Origin: Marinosulfonomonas sp.
GTDB lineage: Bacteria; Pseudomonadota; Alphaproteobacteria; Rhodobacterales; Rhodobacteraceae
DNA length: 64,000 nt
Direction: 5' to 3'
Assembly: GCA_026984915.1 (NCBI GenBank)
Contig: JALSRG010000113.1
Span: 29,976-93,975, forward strand
The notes beneath the pieces were generated by a model that was not told where the DNA came from, did no database searches, and saw only the letters and a list, made by a program, of their open reading frames with translations. Below, one piece after another: positions 53,059-61,947 of the stretch. Made by a program: the position numbers and the translations under genes. Every line of letters begins with the position of its first letter. Positions within the stretch are counted from its first letter, which is position 1.

Positions 53059-54574
53059 TCAGCCGGTTGCGCCTGCGCCGGTTTTTGCGCGAATTCTGGC
53101 CTTTCCGCGTCTTGTTGCCCTTGCCGCTGGTGCCATAACGGCCTTGGGACAGCCGCCTTTTGGCTGGGTGTGGGCCGCGCTTCTGGGGCTGTTTGTCGGC
53201 TTTGAACTCTGGCGCGGGACCACACGGGTCTGGCAGGCCACGGGGGTTGGCTGGGCTTTCGGCGCGGGGTATTTCACCGCGTCGCTGAGCTGGATCATCT
53301 CGCCATTCATGGTTGATGTGGCCCGCGACGGCTGGATGGCGCCCTTTGCCCTGCTGGGCATGGGGGCAGGCATGGCGCTGTTCTGGGCGGCGGCCTTTGG
53401 TCTGGCGCGCTGGTTTGGCCGTGCGGGCGGGCTGGCGCTGGTGATCTGCTGGACCGGGGCCGAAGTCTTGCGCAGCTATGTGCTGACTGGGTTTCCCTGG
53501 GGGCTGGTCGGCTATATCTGGCTGGACTGGGGATTGGACCAGCTATCGGCCCTTGTCGGGCCGTTCGGGCTGACGGCGCTGACCTTTGTTCTTGTCTGGC
53601 TGCTGCAGGAAGCATTGCATGCGCGCCGCCGCCGCAATCTGTTTCTGGTGTTGCTGGCGGGGGGGCTGGTGGCGGGTGCCGGATTTGGCGTCTGGCGGGG
53701 CGGGTTTGCGCCGCAGACCGAAGGCCGGCCGGTCATTCGTCTGGTGCAGCCAAACGCCACCCAGCGGCAAAAGTGGGATCCGGAGTGGGTGCCGGTGTTT
53801 TTCCGCAGGCAGCTTGAATTCACGGCCACGGCTGCGGATCCCATGCCTGATCTGGTGGTCTGGCCGGAAACGGCTGTGCCCTATCTGCTGGATCGGTCGG
53901 GGAGCGCACTTGAGATGATCTCGGATGCGGCGGCTGGCCGGCCGGTTGTTGTCGGCATTCAGCGCCGGGAGGGCGCGCGCGCCTTCAACAGCCTGGTTTT
54001 GCTGGGCAGGGGCGGTGTTGCCGAACAGGTTTACGACAAGGCGCATCTGGTGCCTTTTGGCGAATACATCCCGTTTGGCAGCCTTGCCGCCCGGCTGGGA
54101 TTGCAGGGTTTTGCCGCGCGCGACGGATATGGCTACAGTCCGGGGCCGGGGCCGCGGGTTTTGCCGATTGACGGTTTGGGCAAGGCCATGCCGCTGATCT
54201 GTTACGAGGCGATCTTTCCGCAAGAGGTGAATGCCGCGCCGGAGCGGCCGGACTGGCTGTTGCAGATCACCAATGATGCCTGGTTCGGCCGGTTCTCCGG
54301 CCCTTATCAGCATCTGGCGCAGGCGCGGTTTCGCGCGATCGAGCAGGGATTGCCGATGGTGCGTGTCGCCAATACCGGTGTTTCCGCCATGATCGGGCCG
54401 CGCGGGCGTATTCTGAAATCTCTGCCATTGGGGCAGGCCGGATTTCTGGATGCGCGCCTGCCGAAACCGCTGCCGGCCACGCTGTACAGCCAACTGGGGG
54501 ACGGGCCGCTGTTTCTGTTTCTGGCCTTTGGTGCTGTATACCTGCTGTTTGCCCGTTTCCGAAATAGCGATTGA
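53051..54574 (+). CDS. lnt: Apolipoprotein N-acyltransferase
   Basis: A 507-residue inner-membrane enzyme that adds the third acyl chain to lipoproteins. About six to seven N-terminal spans precede a periplasmic nitrilase-fold domain. Its catalytic triad is visible: Glu in VVWPETAVPYLL (near residue 272), Lys in YDKAHLVPFGEYIP (near 329) and Cys in PLICYEAIFPQEV (near 384). One C-terminal span (LFLFLAFGAVYLLFARF) closes the protein. It starts within the end of the corC-like gene, so translation is coupled. The SAM riboswitch for metK begins 36 bases after its stop. Confidence 0.95.
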   Translation: MTDQPVAPAPVFARILAFPRLVALAAGAITALGQPPFGWVWAALLGLFVGFELWRGTTRVWQATGVGWAFGAGYFTASLSWIISPFMVDVARDGWMAPFALLGMGAGMALFWAAAFGLARWFGRAGGLALVICWTGAEVLRSYVLTGFPWGLVGYIWLDWGLDQLSALVGPFGLTALTFVLVWLLQEALHARRRRNLFLVLLAGGLVAGAGFGVWRGGFAPQTEGRPVIRLVQPNATQRQKWDPEWVPVFFRRQLEFTATAADPMPDLVVWPETAVPYLLDRSGSALEMISDAAAGRPVVVGIQRREGARAFNSLVLLGRGGVAEQVYDKAHLVPFGEYIPFGSLAARLGLQGFAARDGYGYSPGPGPRVLPIDGLGKAMPLICYEAIFPQEVNAAPERPDWLLQITNDAWFGRFSGPYQHLAQARFRAIEQGLPMVRVANTGVSAMIGPRGRILKSLPLGQAGFLDARLPKPLPATLYSQLGDGPLFLFLAFGAVYLLFARFRNSD

Positions 54575-54610
54575 CCCGGCGCCCATGGCCAAGTATCCGG
54601 TATTGATCGA

Positions 54611-54656
54611 CCGTCACAACGGCTTCCTGGCGTGGCGGGCTGGCATAAATGGAGCA
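54611..54656 (+). ncRNA. SAM/SAH riboswitch controlling metK
   Basis: The P1 stem is CCGTCAC (54611-54617) with GTGGCGG (54632-54638), seven pairs with one G-U. The loop carries AACGGCTTCCTGGC, the conserved binding core of this class. The TTCC in the loop pairs as a pseudoknot with the metK Shine-Dalgarno GGAG at 54651-54654. Ligand binding would therefore block initiation at ATG 54661. The class is known upstream of metK in Rhodobacterales. Recognition is from memory of the consensus plus the pairing seen here. Confidence 0.87.
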
Positions 54657-54660
54657 CTAC

Positions 54661-55842
54661 ATGTCCCGAAACAATTATATTTTTACCTCTGAGTCCGTCT
54701 CGGAGGGGCACCCTGACAAGGTGTGTGACCGCATTTCCGATTCCGTACTGGATGCATTCATTGCCAAGCAGCCCGAAGCAAGGGTTGCCTGCGAGGCTTT
54801 TGCCACCACCAACCGGGTGGTCATCGGCGGCGAGGTCGGGCTGAGTGACAAATCCCTGTTGGCGGAAATGATCGACAACGTCGAACAGATCACCCGCGAC
54901 TGTATTCGTGACATTGGCTATGAACAGAAAGAATTTCACTGGAAGACGGTGGAAATAACCAACCTTCTGCATCAGCAGTCGGCGCATATTGCCCAAGGGG
55001 TCAATGCCGGCGAGGGCAAGGACGAAGGCGCCGGGGATCAGGGCATCATGTTCGGCTATGCGGTGGATGAGACCGAAGCCCTGATGCCGGCCCCGATCGA
55101 ATATGCGCATGCGATTTTGCGCCGGCTTGCCGAGGTGCGCAAATCCGGACAAGAGCCTGATCTGGGGCCAGATGCGAAATCGCAGCTTTCGTTGCGCTAT
55201 GAGGATGGCAAACCGGTCGAGGTCACCTCGATCGTGCTGTCGACCCAGCACAGGCACGAACACCAGACATCACATGATATCCGCGAGATCGTCGAACCCT
55301 ATATCCGCGAGGTTCTGCCGGCCGAATGGATCACCAAATCGACCGAATGGTGGGTCAACCCGACCGGCACATTTGTCATCGGCGGCCCGGACGGCGACGC
55401 GGGGCTGACCGGACGCAAGATCATCGTGGATACCTATGGTGGCGCGGCCCCCCACGGTGGCGGCGCGTTTTCCGGCAAGGACCCGACCAAGGTGGACCGC
55501 TCGGCCGCCTATGCGGCGCGCTATCTGGCGAAAAATGTCGTGGCTGCCGGCCTGGCGCATCGCTGCACCCTGCAGCTTGCCTATGCAATCGGCATTTCGA
55601 AGCCGCTGTCGATCTATGTGGATACGCATGGCACCGGCCGGGTTCCGGACTACGAGATCGAAAAGATTGTGGCCGAGATCATGGATCTGACCCCGCGCGG
55701 CATTCGCGAACATCTGCAACTGAACCGGCCGATCTATCAGCGCACCTCGGCCTATGGCCATTTTGGCCGTGCACCCGAGGCGGATGGCGGATTCAGCTGG
55801 GAAAAAACCGATCTGGCCGACAAACTGAAAAACCTGCTGTAA
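54661..55842 (+). CDS. metK: S-adenosylmethionine synthetase
   Basis: A 393-residue enzyme that makes SAM from methionine and ATP. Landmarks are [20 protein letters not shown] at the N-terminus, the [16 protein letters not shown] hexapeptide region (near residue 120) and the glycine-rich [23 protein letters not shown]-loop-like segment (near 262). The start is set at ATG 54661 by GGAG at 54651-54654. An in-frame ATG at 54649 lies on that ribosome-binding site and inside the riboswitch pseudoknot, so it is rejected. It is followed by trmB, another SAM-related function, after 40 bases. Confidence 0.97.
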   Translation: MSRNNYIFTSESVSEGHPDKVCDRISDSVLDAFIAKQPEARVACEAFATTNRVVIGGEVGLSDKSLLAEMIDNVEQITRDCIRDIGYEQKEFHWKTVEITNLLHQQSAHIAQGVNAGEGKDEGAGDQGIMFGYAVDETEALMPAPIEYAHAILRRLAEVRKSGQEPDLGPDAKSQLSLRYEDGKPVEVTSIVLSTQHRHEHQTSHDIREIVEPYIREVLPAEWITKSTEWWVNPTGTFVIGGPDGDAGLTGRKIIVDTYGGAAPHGGGAFSGKDPTKVDRSAAYAARYLAKNVVAAGLAHRCTLQLAYAIGISKPLSIYVDTHGTGRVPDYEIEKIVAEIMDLTPRGIREHLQLNRPIYQRTSAYGHFGRAPEADGGFSWEKTDLADKLKNLL

Positions 55843-55882
55843 GGGCTGTTGCGCGCGGGACCGCAGCGGCGCGAGTGACGTC

Positions 55883-56596
55883 ATGAGCGAAAAACAACAC
55901 CCCTCCGGGGCGCCCTGGCGCAATTTCTATGGCCGTTTCAGGGGGAAAGGCCTGCGCCAGAGCCAGCAGGCCTGTCTGGATGAGGATCTGGCGAAACTGT
56001 CGCCGGGGCCGGTGGGCTGGGAGGTCAACCCGGAGCGGGCGCCTCTGGATTTGCAGGCATTGTTCGGCGCGCGTCCGCTCTGGCTGGAAATCGGCTTTGG
56101 TGGCGGTGAGCACATGCTGCATCAGGCCGTGCAAAACCCCGATGTCGGGATCATTGGTTGTGAGCCCTATATCAACGGGGTGGCCATGCTGCTGGGCAAG
56201 CTGCGCCAGGCCGATGTGGGAAATGTGGCCATCCATCCGGGGGATGTGCGCGATCTGTTTGACGTGCTGCCGGATGGATCAATCGCGCGGGCGTTTCTGC
56301 TCTATCCCGATCCGTGGCCCAAGAAACGCCACCACCGCCGCCGGTTCGTGACGGCGGAGCATCTGGCCCCCTTGGCGCGGGTGTTGAAACCGGGGGCGAT
56401 CTTTCGGGTAGCGACCGATATTCCCGATTATGTGCGCCAGACGCTGGAAGAGGTGCCGCGCCACGGCTTTGTCTGGCTGGCCGAAGCGGCACGGGACTGG
56501 CGCAACCCCTGGGATGACTGGGTTTCCACCCGTTATGAAAAGAAGGCGCTGCGCGAAGGGCGGGTGCCGCATTATCTGACGTTTCGCAGGGTTTGA
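55883..56596 (+). CDS. trmB: tRNA (guanine-N7-)-methyltransferase
   Basis: A 237-residue SAM-dependent methyltransferase that makes m7G46 in tRNA. The SAM motif is LWLEIGFGGGEHMLHQ (near residue 72), the conserved acidic EPYINGVAMLL segment follows, and the catalytic/substrate segment PDPWPKKRHHRRRF is near 147. The C-terminal block STRYEKKALREGRVPHYLTF is family-typical. Because it is downstream of metK it may share the riboswitch-governed transcript, although the riboswitch acts on metK translation. Confidence 0.95.
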   Translation: MSEKQHPSGAPWRNFYGRFRGKGLRQSQQACLDEDLAKLSPGPVGWEVNPERAPLDLQALFGARPLWLEIGFGGGEHMLHQAVQNPDVGIIGCEPYINGVAMLLGKLRQADVGNVAIHPGDVRDLFDVLPDGSIARAFLLYPDPWPKKRHHRRRFVTAEHLAPLARVLKPGAIFRVATDIPDYVRQTLEEVPRHGFVWLAEAARDWRNPWDDWVSTRYEKKALREGRVPHYLTFRRV

Positions 56597-56715
56597 GGCT
56601 GGCAAGGGATTCCATGTTTGCGGCGGGGATATTTCGGAAACAATGATGGGAAGGGCATGGCGCGGGCTTTTGGCTTGGGCTATGCAGGGGCAACGCGTTT
56701 TCTTGAGGACTGCCA

Positions 56716-58065
56716 ATGTCTGGTCATGGTGAATCAAAGCCGATGAAATCACGCCGCTGCGGCCCGCTGAAAGGGGTGGCCGAGGTGCCGGGCGACAAGT
56801 CGATTTCGCACCGGGCGCTGATTTTGGGCGCGCTGACAGTGGGTGAGACAAGCATCACCGGCTTGCTGGAAGGCGACGATGTGCTGGACACGGCGCGGGC
56901 GATGCGCGCCTTCGGGGCGGATGTGATCGAACATGGCGGTGGCGAATGGTCGGTGTTCGGGGTCGGGGTTGGCGGCTTTGCCGAGCCGGAGAATGTGATT
57001 GACTGCGGCAATTCCGGCACCGGTGTGCGCCTGATCATGGGGGCGATGGCGACCTGTCCGATCACCGCGACTTTCACGGGGGATGCGAGTTTGCGCAGCC
57101 GCCCGATGGGGCGGGTCACCGGGCCGGTCGGGTTGTTCGGGGCGCAGGCCTATGGGCGTCATGGCGGGCGGTTGCCGATGACCATTGTCGGCGCTGCCGA
57201 TCCGATGCCGGTGCGTTACGAGATGGAAGTGCCATCCGCACAGGTGAAATCGGCGGTGTTGCTGGCGGGGCTGAATGCGCCGGGGCAGACCGTGGTGATC
57301 GAGAAAGAGGCAACAAGGGACCATACCGAGCGGATGCTGGCAGGGTTTGGCGCCGATATTTCGATCGAGGAAACCGCGGCGGGCCGCGTGATCACCCTGA
57401 CAGGTCAGCCGGAATTGCAGGCGCAGGATATTGTGGTGCCGCGTGATCCCTCTTCGGCGGCCTTTCCGGTTTGTGCGGCGTTGATCGTCGAGGGGTCGGA
57501 CGTGCTGTTGCCCGGGATTGGCATGAACCCGACGCGCAACGGCTTGTTCACCACCTTGCGGGAAATGGGGGCCGATCTGACCTACGAGAACGAGCGTGTT
57601 GAGGGTGGCGAGCCGGTGGCCGATCTGCGGGCGCGCTATTCGCCCGATATGGTCGGGGTCAAAGTGCCGCCGGAACGCGCGGCCAGCATGATTGACGAAT
57701 ATCCGATCCTGTCGGTGGTGGCCGCCAATGCAACGGGTAAAACCGTGATGCGGGGCGTCAAGGAACTGCGGGTCAAGGAATGTGACCGGATCGACGCGAT
57801 GGCGCGGGGGCTTGAAGCCAACGGCGTTACGATCGATGAGGCTGAAGACATGCTGGCGGTGACGGGGCAGGGGGCTGGCTCGGTTACAGGGGGCGGCATC
57901 TGCAAGACGCATCTGGACCACCGGATCGCGATGAGTTTTATGGTGCTGGGCATGGCCAGCCAGCAGCCGGTTTCGATTGACGATGGCGCGCCGATCACCA
58001 CCAGCTTTCCGATCTTCGAGCCGCTGATGGAAAAGCTGGGCGCGCGGCTGGAGCGCAGCAATTAG
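56716..58065 (+). CDS. aroA: 3-phosphoshikimate 1-carboxyvinyltransferase (EPSP synthase), class II-like
   Basis: A 449-residue shikimate pathway enzyme that condenses shikimate-3-phosphate and PEP. The PEP/S3P binding motif is [14 protein letters not shown] (near residue 25), followed by [14 protein letters not shown] (near 97-110) and [10 protein letters not shown] (near 128). These blocks match class II enzymes such as the Agrobacterium CP4 type more than E. coli AroA. The residue equivalent to CP4 Ala100 is Gly101 here. SD GAGGA precedes ATG 56716. The aroA-GFA-cmk order follows, with nine bases to the next gene. Confidence 0.95.
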   Translation: MSGHGESKPMKSRRCGPLKGVAEVPGDKSISHRALILGALTVGETSITGLLEGDDVLDTARAMRAFGADVIEHGGGEWSVFGVGVGGFAEPENVIDCGNSGTGVRLIMGAMATCPITATFTGDASLRSRPMGRVTGPVGLFGAQAYGRHGGRLPMTIVGAADPMPVRYEMEVPSAQVKSAVLLAGLNAPGQTVVIEKEATRDHTERMLAGFGADISIEETAAGRVITLTGQPELQAQDIVVPRDPSSAAFPVCAALIVEGSDVLLPGIGMNPTRNGLFTTLREMGADLTYENERVEGGEPVADLRARYSPDMVGVKVPPERAASMIDEYPILSVVAANATGKTVMRGVKELRVKECDRIDAMARGLEANGVTIDEAEDMLAVTGQGAGSVTGGGICKTHLDHRIAMSFMVLGMASQQPVSIDDGAPITTSFPIFEPLMEKLGARLERSN

Positions 58066-58074
58066 GGGGGTGCG

Positions 58075-58485
58075 ATGGCACATGAGGGCGGATGTTTATG
58101 CGGCGCGGTGCACTATCTGGTGCGCGGGCCTTTGAGGCCGGTGGTGGCTTGCCATTGCAGCCAGTGCCGCAAGAGCAGCGGGCACCATGTGGCGGCGACC
58201 TCGTGCGCGCGTGCGGATATTGAAATAACGGGCAAGGTGACCTGGTATCGGTCCTCGGACACAGCGCGGCGCGGGTTTTGCGGGATCTGCGGCAGCAACC
58301 TGTTCTGGGACGGGGCGGGCGAAAACCTGTCGATCTTTGCCGGCACGCTGGACGGGAAAACCGGGCTGACGATGGCGGGGCATATTTTCTGCGCCGACAA
58401 GGGCGACTATTATGAAATTTCCGACGGGTTGCCGCAGGCGGACGGGCGGGATCCGGCGTTGACCACGATGGTTGAAAAGCAGTAA
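58075..58485 (+). CDS. GFA-family (glutathione-dependent formaldehyde-activating-like) zinc protein
   Basis: A 136-residue protein with the zinc-binding cysteine pattern of the GFA/CENP-V family: GGCLCGAVHY (residues 6-15), ACHCSQCRKSSG (near 26-36) and GFCGICGSNLFWDG (near 66-79). Few family members have been tied to formaldehyde metabolism, and the substrate here is unknown. It is embedded between aroA and cmk, nine bases after the first and 69 before the second, which is not the usual neighbour set for either. Confidence 0.88.
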   Translation: MAHEGGCLCGAVHYLVRGPLRPVVACHCSQCRKSSGHHVAATSCARADIEITGKVTWYRSSDTARRGFCGICGSNLFWDGAGENLSIFAGTLDGKTGLTMAGHIFCADKGDYYEISDGLPQADGRDPALTTMVEKQ

Positions 58486-58554
58486 TATTCCGCCCTTGGC
58501 CTTGAAGCCGGGCGGGAAAATGCCATTCGCAGGCAGGCTGAAAAGGGACGAAAG

Positions 58555-59163
58555 ATGAGCTTTACAGTGGCAATTGACGGGCCTGCGGCGTCGGGCAAAG
58601 GCACGATCGGGCGCGCAGTGGCAGAGCATTTCGGATTTGAGCATTTGGATACGGGCCTGCTCTACCGGGCTGTCGGCAAAAAGGTTCTGGAAGGGGTGGA
58701 ACCGCTATTGGCGGCACGGGAACTGATGGCTGAAGACTTGCAGGCCGAGGATTTGCGGACGGCCGAGGTGGCGCAGGCCGCAAGCAAGATCGCCGCGATA
58801 CCCGAAGTGCGATCCGCCCTGCTGGATTTTCAGCGGGCCTTTGCGCGGCGCTCTGGTGGTGCGGTGCTGGACGGGCGGGATATCGGCACGGTGATTTGCC
58901 CGGATGCGGATGTGAAGCTGTTTGTTACGGCCTCGGATCCGGTGCGGGCCGAGCGGCGCTATCTGGAACTGTCCGGCAAGGGGCAGGATGTGACGCGCGC
59001 AGCCGTTTTGAAGGACCTGCAGGAGCGTGATGCGCGCGACAGTGAACGGGCGGTGGCGCCGCTGAAACCCGCCCCCGATGCGGTGGTACTGGATACATCT
59101 GAAATGAGTATTGAACAGGCCGTGGCGCGGGCCATTGAATTGGTTGAGCGGGCATTATTGTGA
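58555..59163 (+). CDS. cmk: Cytidylate kinase
   Basis: A 202-residue CMP/dCMP kinase. The P-loop is [14 protein letters not shown] (residues 7-20), followed by the [14 protein letters not shown] segment (near 30-43), the [22 protein letters not shown]-binding region (near 103-121) and a LID with [16 protein letters not shown]. In related genomes cmk is followed by rpsA and ihfB, but here a gene-free stretch and tig on the other strand follow. Confidence 0.95.
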   Translation: MSFTVAIDGPAASGKGTIGRAVAEHFGFEHLDTGLLYRAVGKKVLEGVEPLLAARELMAEDLQAEDLRTAEVAQAASKIAAIPEVRSALLDFQRAFARRSGGAVLDGRDIGTVICPDADVKLFVTASDPVRAERRYLELSGKGQDVTRAAVLKDLQERDARDSERAVAPLKPAPDAVVLDTSEMSIEQAVARAIELVERALL

Positions 59164-59786
59164 TTTTTTTTGACATTCCCCCGAATACGGCCCTGACCAT
59201 TGGGAAAATTCTCTATTTCCGGCAGTAAGATGGCAAAGCGGCTGATCCCCTGAAACCAGAGTTTGCACTATTTTACCCTTGCCTGCCGGACCCGCCCCCC
59301 CGGTTTCAAGGATGTGCATTACGGTTCCATGATGCTCGCGGAAGGCCAGACCCTGCGTTGGGCCTTGAATTCGCCTCGGCGCCTTCTCCGCTGCTACAAC
59401 CCGGCTGCTACAACCCGCCTGTCATCATGACCAGACCGAAAAGGTTCAGCCGCAGGTGTCCCTTGGCGCAAGAACAGCAGGGTCAGGGCCTGTTCAGGCT
59501 GCCCCACTGGCGCCGTTTTTTCGGAATCCCGGCGATGCGGCCATACCGTCAACAGTGGTTTGGTCTCAGGTGGCCCCAAAGGTGTCGCTGTCAAATATCC
59601 GGGGTGCGGCCCAGAGCCTGTCGCGTCCAATCAGATTCTGCAATTTGCCGACAGGTGGCGGCAGCGTTTGCGCCGGCAAACGCATTCGTCTTGTCGGGAG
59701 AATTAAACCTGGTGCGACAGGCTCTCTGTGGCGGGTGCCCTGTGGCGGCTTCGGATCCGGTGCCCGGATATTTTGCCGAGTCCTTG
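59164..59786. other. Gene-free stretch between cmk and tig
   Basis: A 623-base interval. No open frame has both a ribosome-binding site and protein-like composition; long frames here are extensions of frames antisense to tig. It contains a 14-base tandem repeat at 59390-59417 and several GC-rich self-complementary patches. I checked for signatures of tmRNA, SRP RNA and RNase P RNA and saw none. An unrecognised small RNA cannot be excluded. Confidence 0.5.
59390..59417. repeat. Perfect 14-base tandem duplication
   Basis: GCTGCTACAACCCG is present twice head-to-tail (59390-59403 and 59404-59417) in the gene-free stretch after cmk. Confidence 0.85.
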
Positions 59787-61118
59787 CTATTCCTCGTCCA
59801 GCTTTTCCAGAGCTTTTTCCAGCTCTTTCTTGCTGACCTCTTTATCGGTCACCTTGGCCAGTTCAGCGATGTAGTCTATCACCTTATCCTCGAAAATCGG
59901 CGCGCGCAGTTGTTGCTGCATCTGCGGATTTTTCTGTACAAAATCAAAGAACTCACGCTCCTGACCCGGATACTGGCGCGCCTGGTTCATGATGGCCTGG
60001 GTCATTTCGGCATCCGAGACCTCGACCTTGGCCTTCTGGCCCAGTTCCGCCAGCAACAGCCCCAGCCGAACCCGGCGTTCCGCCAGTTTGCGGTGTTCAT
60101 CGGTCACCTCGACCTCGTCGTGGTTGTGGCCTTCCACCTCGGGGTGATCCTCATGCCACAGCTGGTGCGCAATCTGCTTGGCCTCGGCATCCACCAGCGA
60201 CGGCGGCAATTCGAATTTCACCAGCTTGTCCAACTGGTCCAGTATCTGGCGTTTCATGATGGCGCGCGAGGCCCCCTTGTATTCCGCCTCCAGCCGTTCG
60301 GCGATCTGCTCTTTCAGGGCCTTCAGGTCATCTGCCCCGAACTGCTTGGCCAGATCATCGTTGATCTCTGCCGGTTTTGGTTCTTTCACCGCTTTCACCT
60401 TGCAGTCAAAGACCGCGTCCTTGCCGGCCAGGTTCTCTGCCTGATATTCTTTCGGGAAAGACACTTTCACCTCGACCTCGTCACCAGCCTTGGCACCGAT
60501 CAACTGGTCTTCGAATCCGGGGATGAAACTGCCCGAGCCCAGCACCAGCGGGAAATCATCGGCCGCACCACCGTCAAACAGTTCCCCGTCAACCTTGCCG
60601 ACAAAGTCGATGACGACCTGATCGCCTTCCTTCGCTTTCGCACCCTTTTTGCGGTCTTCAAAATTCTGCGCCGTTTCCGCCAGATTTTTCAGGGCTTCGT
60701 CAACATCCTTGTCATTGGCCTTGACCACCAGACGATCCAGCTTCAGCTTTTTCAGGTCGGGTTCGGGAATTTCCGGCAGCGCCTCATAGGCCATCTCCAC
60801 CTGAATATCGTCACCCTCGTTCCAGTCTTCATTGGTGATCTTGATCTCGGGCTGGGCCGCCGGCCGGTCGCCGGTTTTTTCGAAATGCGCGCTGACCACC
60901 TTGTCGATCGCTTCCTGCAGCGCCTCGCCCATAACCCGCTGGCCAAACTGTTTTTTCAGCAGCGCCATGGGCACCTTGCCCTTGCGAAAGCCTTTCATCT
61001 CGACGTCCGGCTGCGCCTCTTTCAGCTTTTCGCTGACTGCATCGTCCAGTTCCTTGCCGGTCACCGTAAAGGTGTATCCGCGCTTCAGGCCTTCATTCTG
61101 GGTCTCTTTGACCGTCAT
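59787..61118 (-). CDS. tig: Trigger factor (ribosome-associated chaperone and peptidyl-prolyl isomerase)
   Basis: A 443-residue protein with all three domains. The N-terminal ribosome-binding domain has [17 protein letters not shown] (near residues 43-59). The FKBP-type PPIase domain (about 155-240) has [21 protein letters not shown] and [19 protein letters not shown]. The helical C-terminal chaperone domain runs to residue 443, where [22 protein letters not shown] ends the protein. A His/Glu-rich loop, [17 protein letters not shown], is inserted near residue 325. GAGGAA precedes the ATG. Confidence 0.97.
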   Translation of the reverse strand: MTVKETQNEGLKRGYTFTVTGKELDDAVSEKLKEAQPDVEMKGFRKGKVPMALLKKQFGQRVMGEALQEAIDKVVSAHFEKTGDRPAAQPEIKITNEDWNEGDDIQVEMAYEALPEIPEPDLKKLKLDRLVVKANDKDVDEALKNLAETAQNFEDRKKGAKAKEGDQVVIDFVGKVDGELFDGGAADDFPLVLGSGSFIPGFEDQLIGAKAGDEVEVKVSFPKEYQAENLAGKDAVFDCKVKAVKEPKPAEINDDLAKQFGADDLKALKEQIAERLEAEYKGASRAIMKRQILDQLDKLVKFELPPSLVDAEAKQIAHQLWHEDHPEVEGHNHDEVEVTDEHRKLAERRVRLGLLLAELGQKAKVEVSDAEMTQAIMNQARQYPGQEREFFDFVQKNPQMQQQLRAPIFEDKVIDYIAELAKVTDKEVSKKELEKALEKLDEE

Positions 61119-61587
61119 CGGGTGTTCCTCATATCAAAGGGCCGCGCGGGCGGCGCGGCGGCAATAATTCAAGCGCCGTTCTAGTGGCGGGGATAGGGCT
61201 GTGCAAGAGGAAACCGCGCGCCCTGCCGTGGCCGGTTTCCGCCGAGCGGGTGTTTCCGGCGCCAGCGGCTTTGACGCAATTTCGGCAATGTGCTATCTTT
61301 TGGGTATAAAAACAAAAATTTCCTTACTTTTCTTCTACTGCCAAGACGGCTTTTTCCGGCCATGTTTTACGGAGATCGAAAACACAGCTTACCGGATGCA
61401 ATCACGTCATTTTTCACGTGGTCCGGCACCTTCGAAAAAAGATCGCCTCCGGCCTGTTGGCGAACTGATTGCTTATCCGGCATTGCCGCGGCTGTTTTGC
61501 GCGGGCCCATGTTGCCGGCTTGTGTGTTTTTCCGTCTCCACGGATGCCGAGGGACATTTCGCATCTACCGTTTTCTGGAGATATATT
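61119..61587. other. Interval between tig and the protease cassette
   Basis: A 469-base divergent region. The first part should carry the tig promoter on the minus strand. A sigma-70-like promoter for the plus-strand cassette is at 61271-61299, leaving a leader of nearly 290 bases before ATG 61588. The leader frame is open in phase with the small gene, but lacks an SD and has no protein character. Confidence 0.5.
61271..61299 (+). promoter_or_regulatory. Sigma-70-like promoter for the protease cassette
   Basis: TTGACG (61271-61276), 17 bases, then TATCTT (61294-61299); an AT-rich tract follows. Hexamers and spacing are close to consensus. Confidence 0.45.
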
Positions 61588-61944
61588 ATGAAAGATCAAA
61601 CCCTTGTTACAGTCAACCGGCAAGACCGGTTGCGTATTCTGAACGCCGCGCGCGCCATGGGCGTGCGGGTGCTGCATGACAGCGGCGGCCAGCTTCTGGT
61701 TCTGGAGGCCGGCGACAAAACCGACGAATTACTCAAACGCCTGCCGAAACAGGCAAAAGCCGTCGCACCGGACAAGCTGAGCGAAAAACTGCGCAAGACG
61801 CTCTCGCCCAGTGAAGAACTCTTTGCCTCGGCGCTCAAGCTTCGCCTGTCGAAAAAATACCAGGACATGAAAGCGGCCCAGATCCCCGGTGAATCCGAGG
61901 AAGAGCAGCTTCTCGTGACCGGCAGCTGTGTTACGGAGGAATGA
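61588..61944 (+). CDS. Small protein of the hemopexin-protease cassette, possible detached propeptide/inhibitor
   Basis: A 118-residue protein of unknown family without signal peptide. Residues 5-60 follow a strand-helix-strand-helix plan (LVTVNRQDRLRILNAARAMG, then LLVLEAGDKTDELLKRLP), like half of the ferredoxin-like fold of I9-type protease propeptides. Residues 60-105 are Lys/Ala/Leu-rich and helical, and the chain ends LLVTGSCVTEE with one cysteine. TGGAG precedes ATG 61588. It ends three bases before the protease start, and the GGAGGA of the next gene lies within its last codons, so the two are translationally coupled. An inhibitor or folding role is inference. Confidence 0.62.
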   Translation: MKDQTLVTVNRQDRLRILNAARAMGVRVLHDSGGQLLVLEAGDKTDELLKRLPKQAKAVAPDKLSEKLRKTLSPSEELFASALKLRLSKKYQDMKAAQIPGESEEEQLLVTGSCVTEE

Positions 61945-61947
61945 AAA

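Noticed and set aside
56749..58083. Minus-strand frame over aroA
   Set aside because: Complement shadow of aroA; rich in Arg/His/Pro as expected from antisense of GC-rich coding DNA.
59358..61184. Plus-strand frame of about 600 codons covering tig
   Set aside because: It is antisense to a complete, unmistakable trigger factor; its composition is that of a complement frame in GC-rich DNA and it has no ribosome-binding site.
61201..61587. Extension of the small cassette protein to a start near 61201
   Set aside because: The extension contains the predicted promoter, lacks an SD and has no domain character; ATG 61588 has TGGAG.
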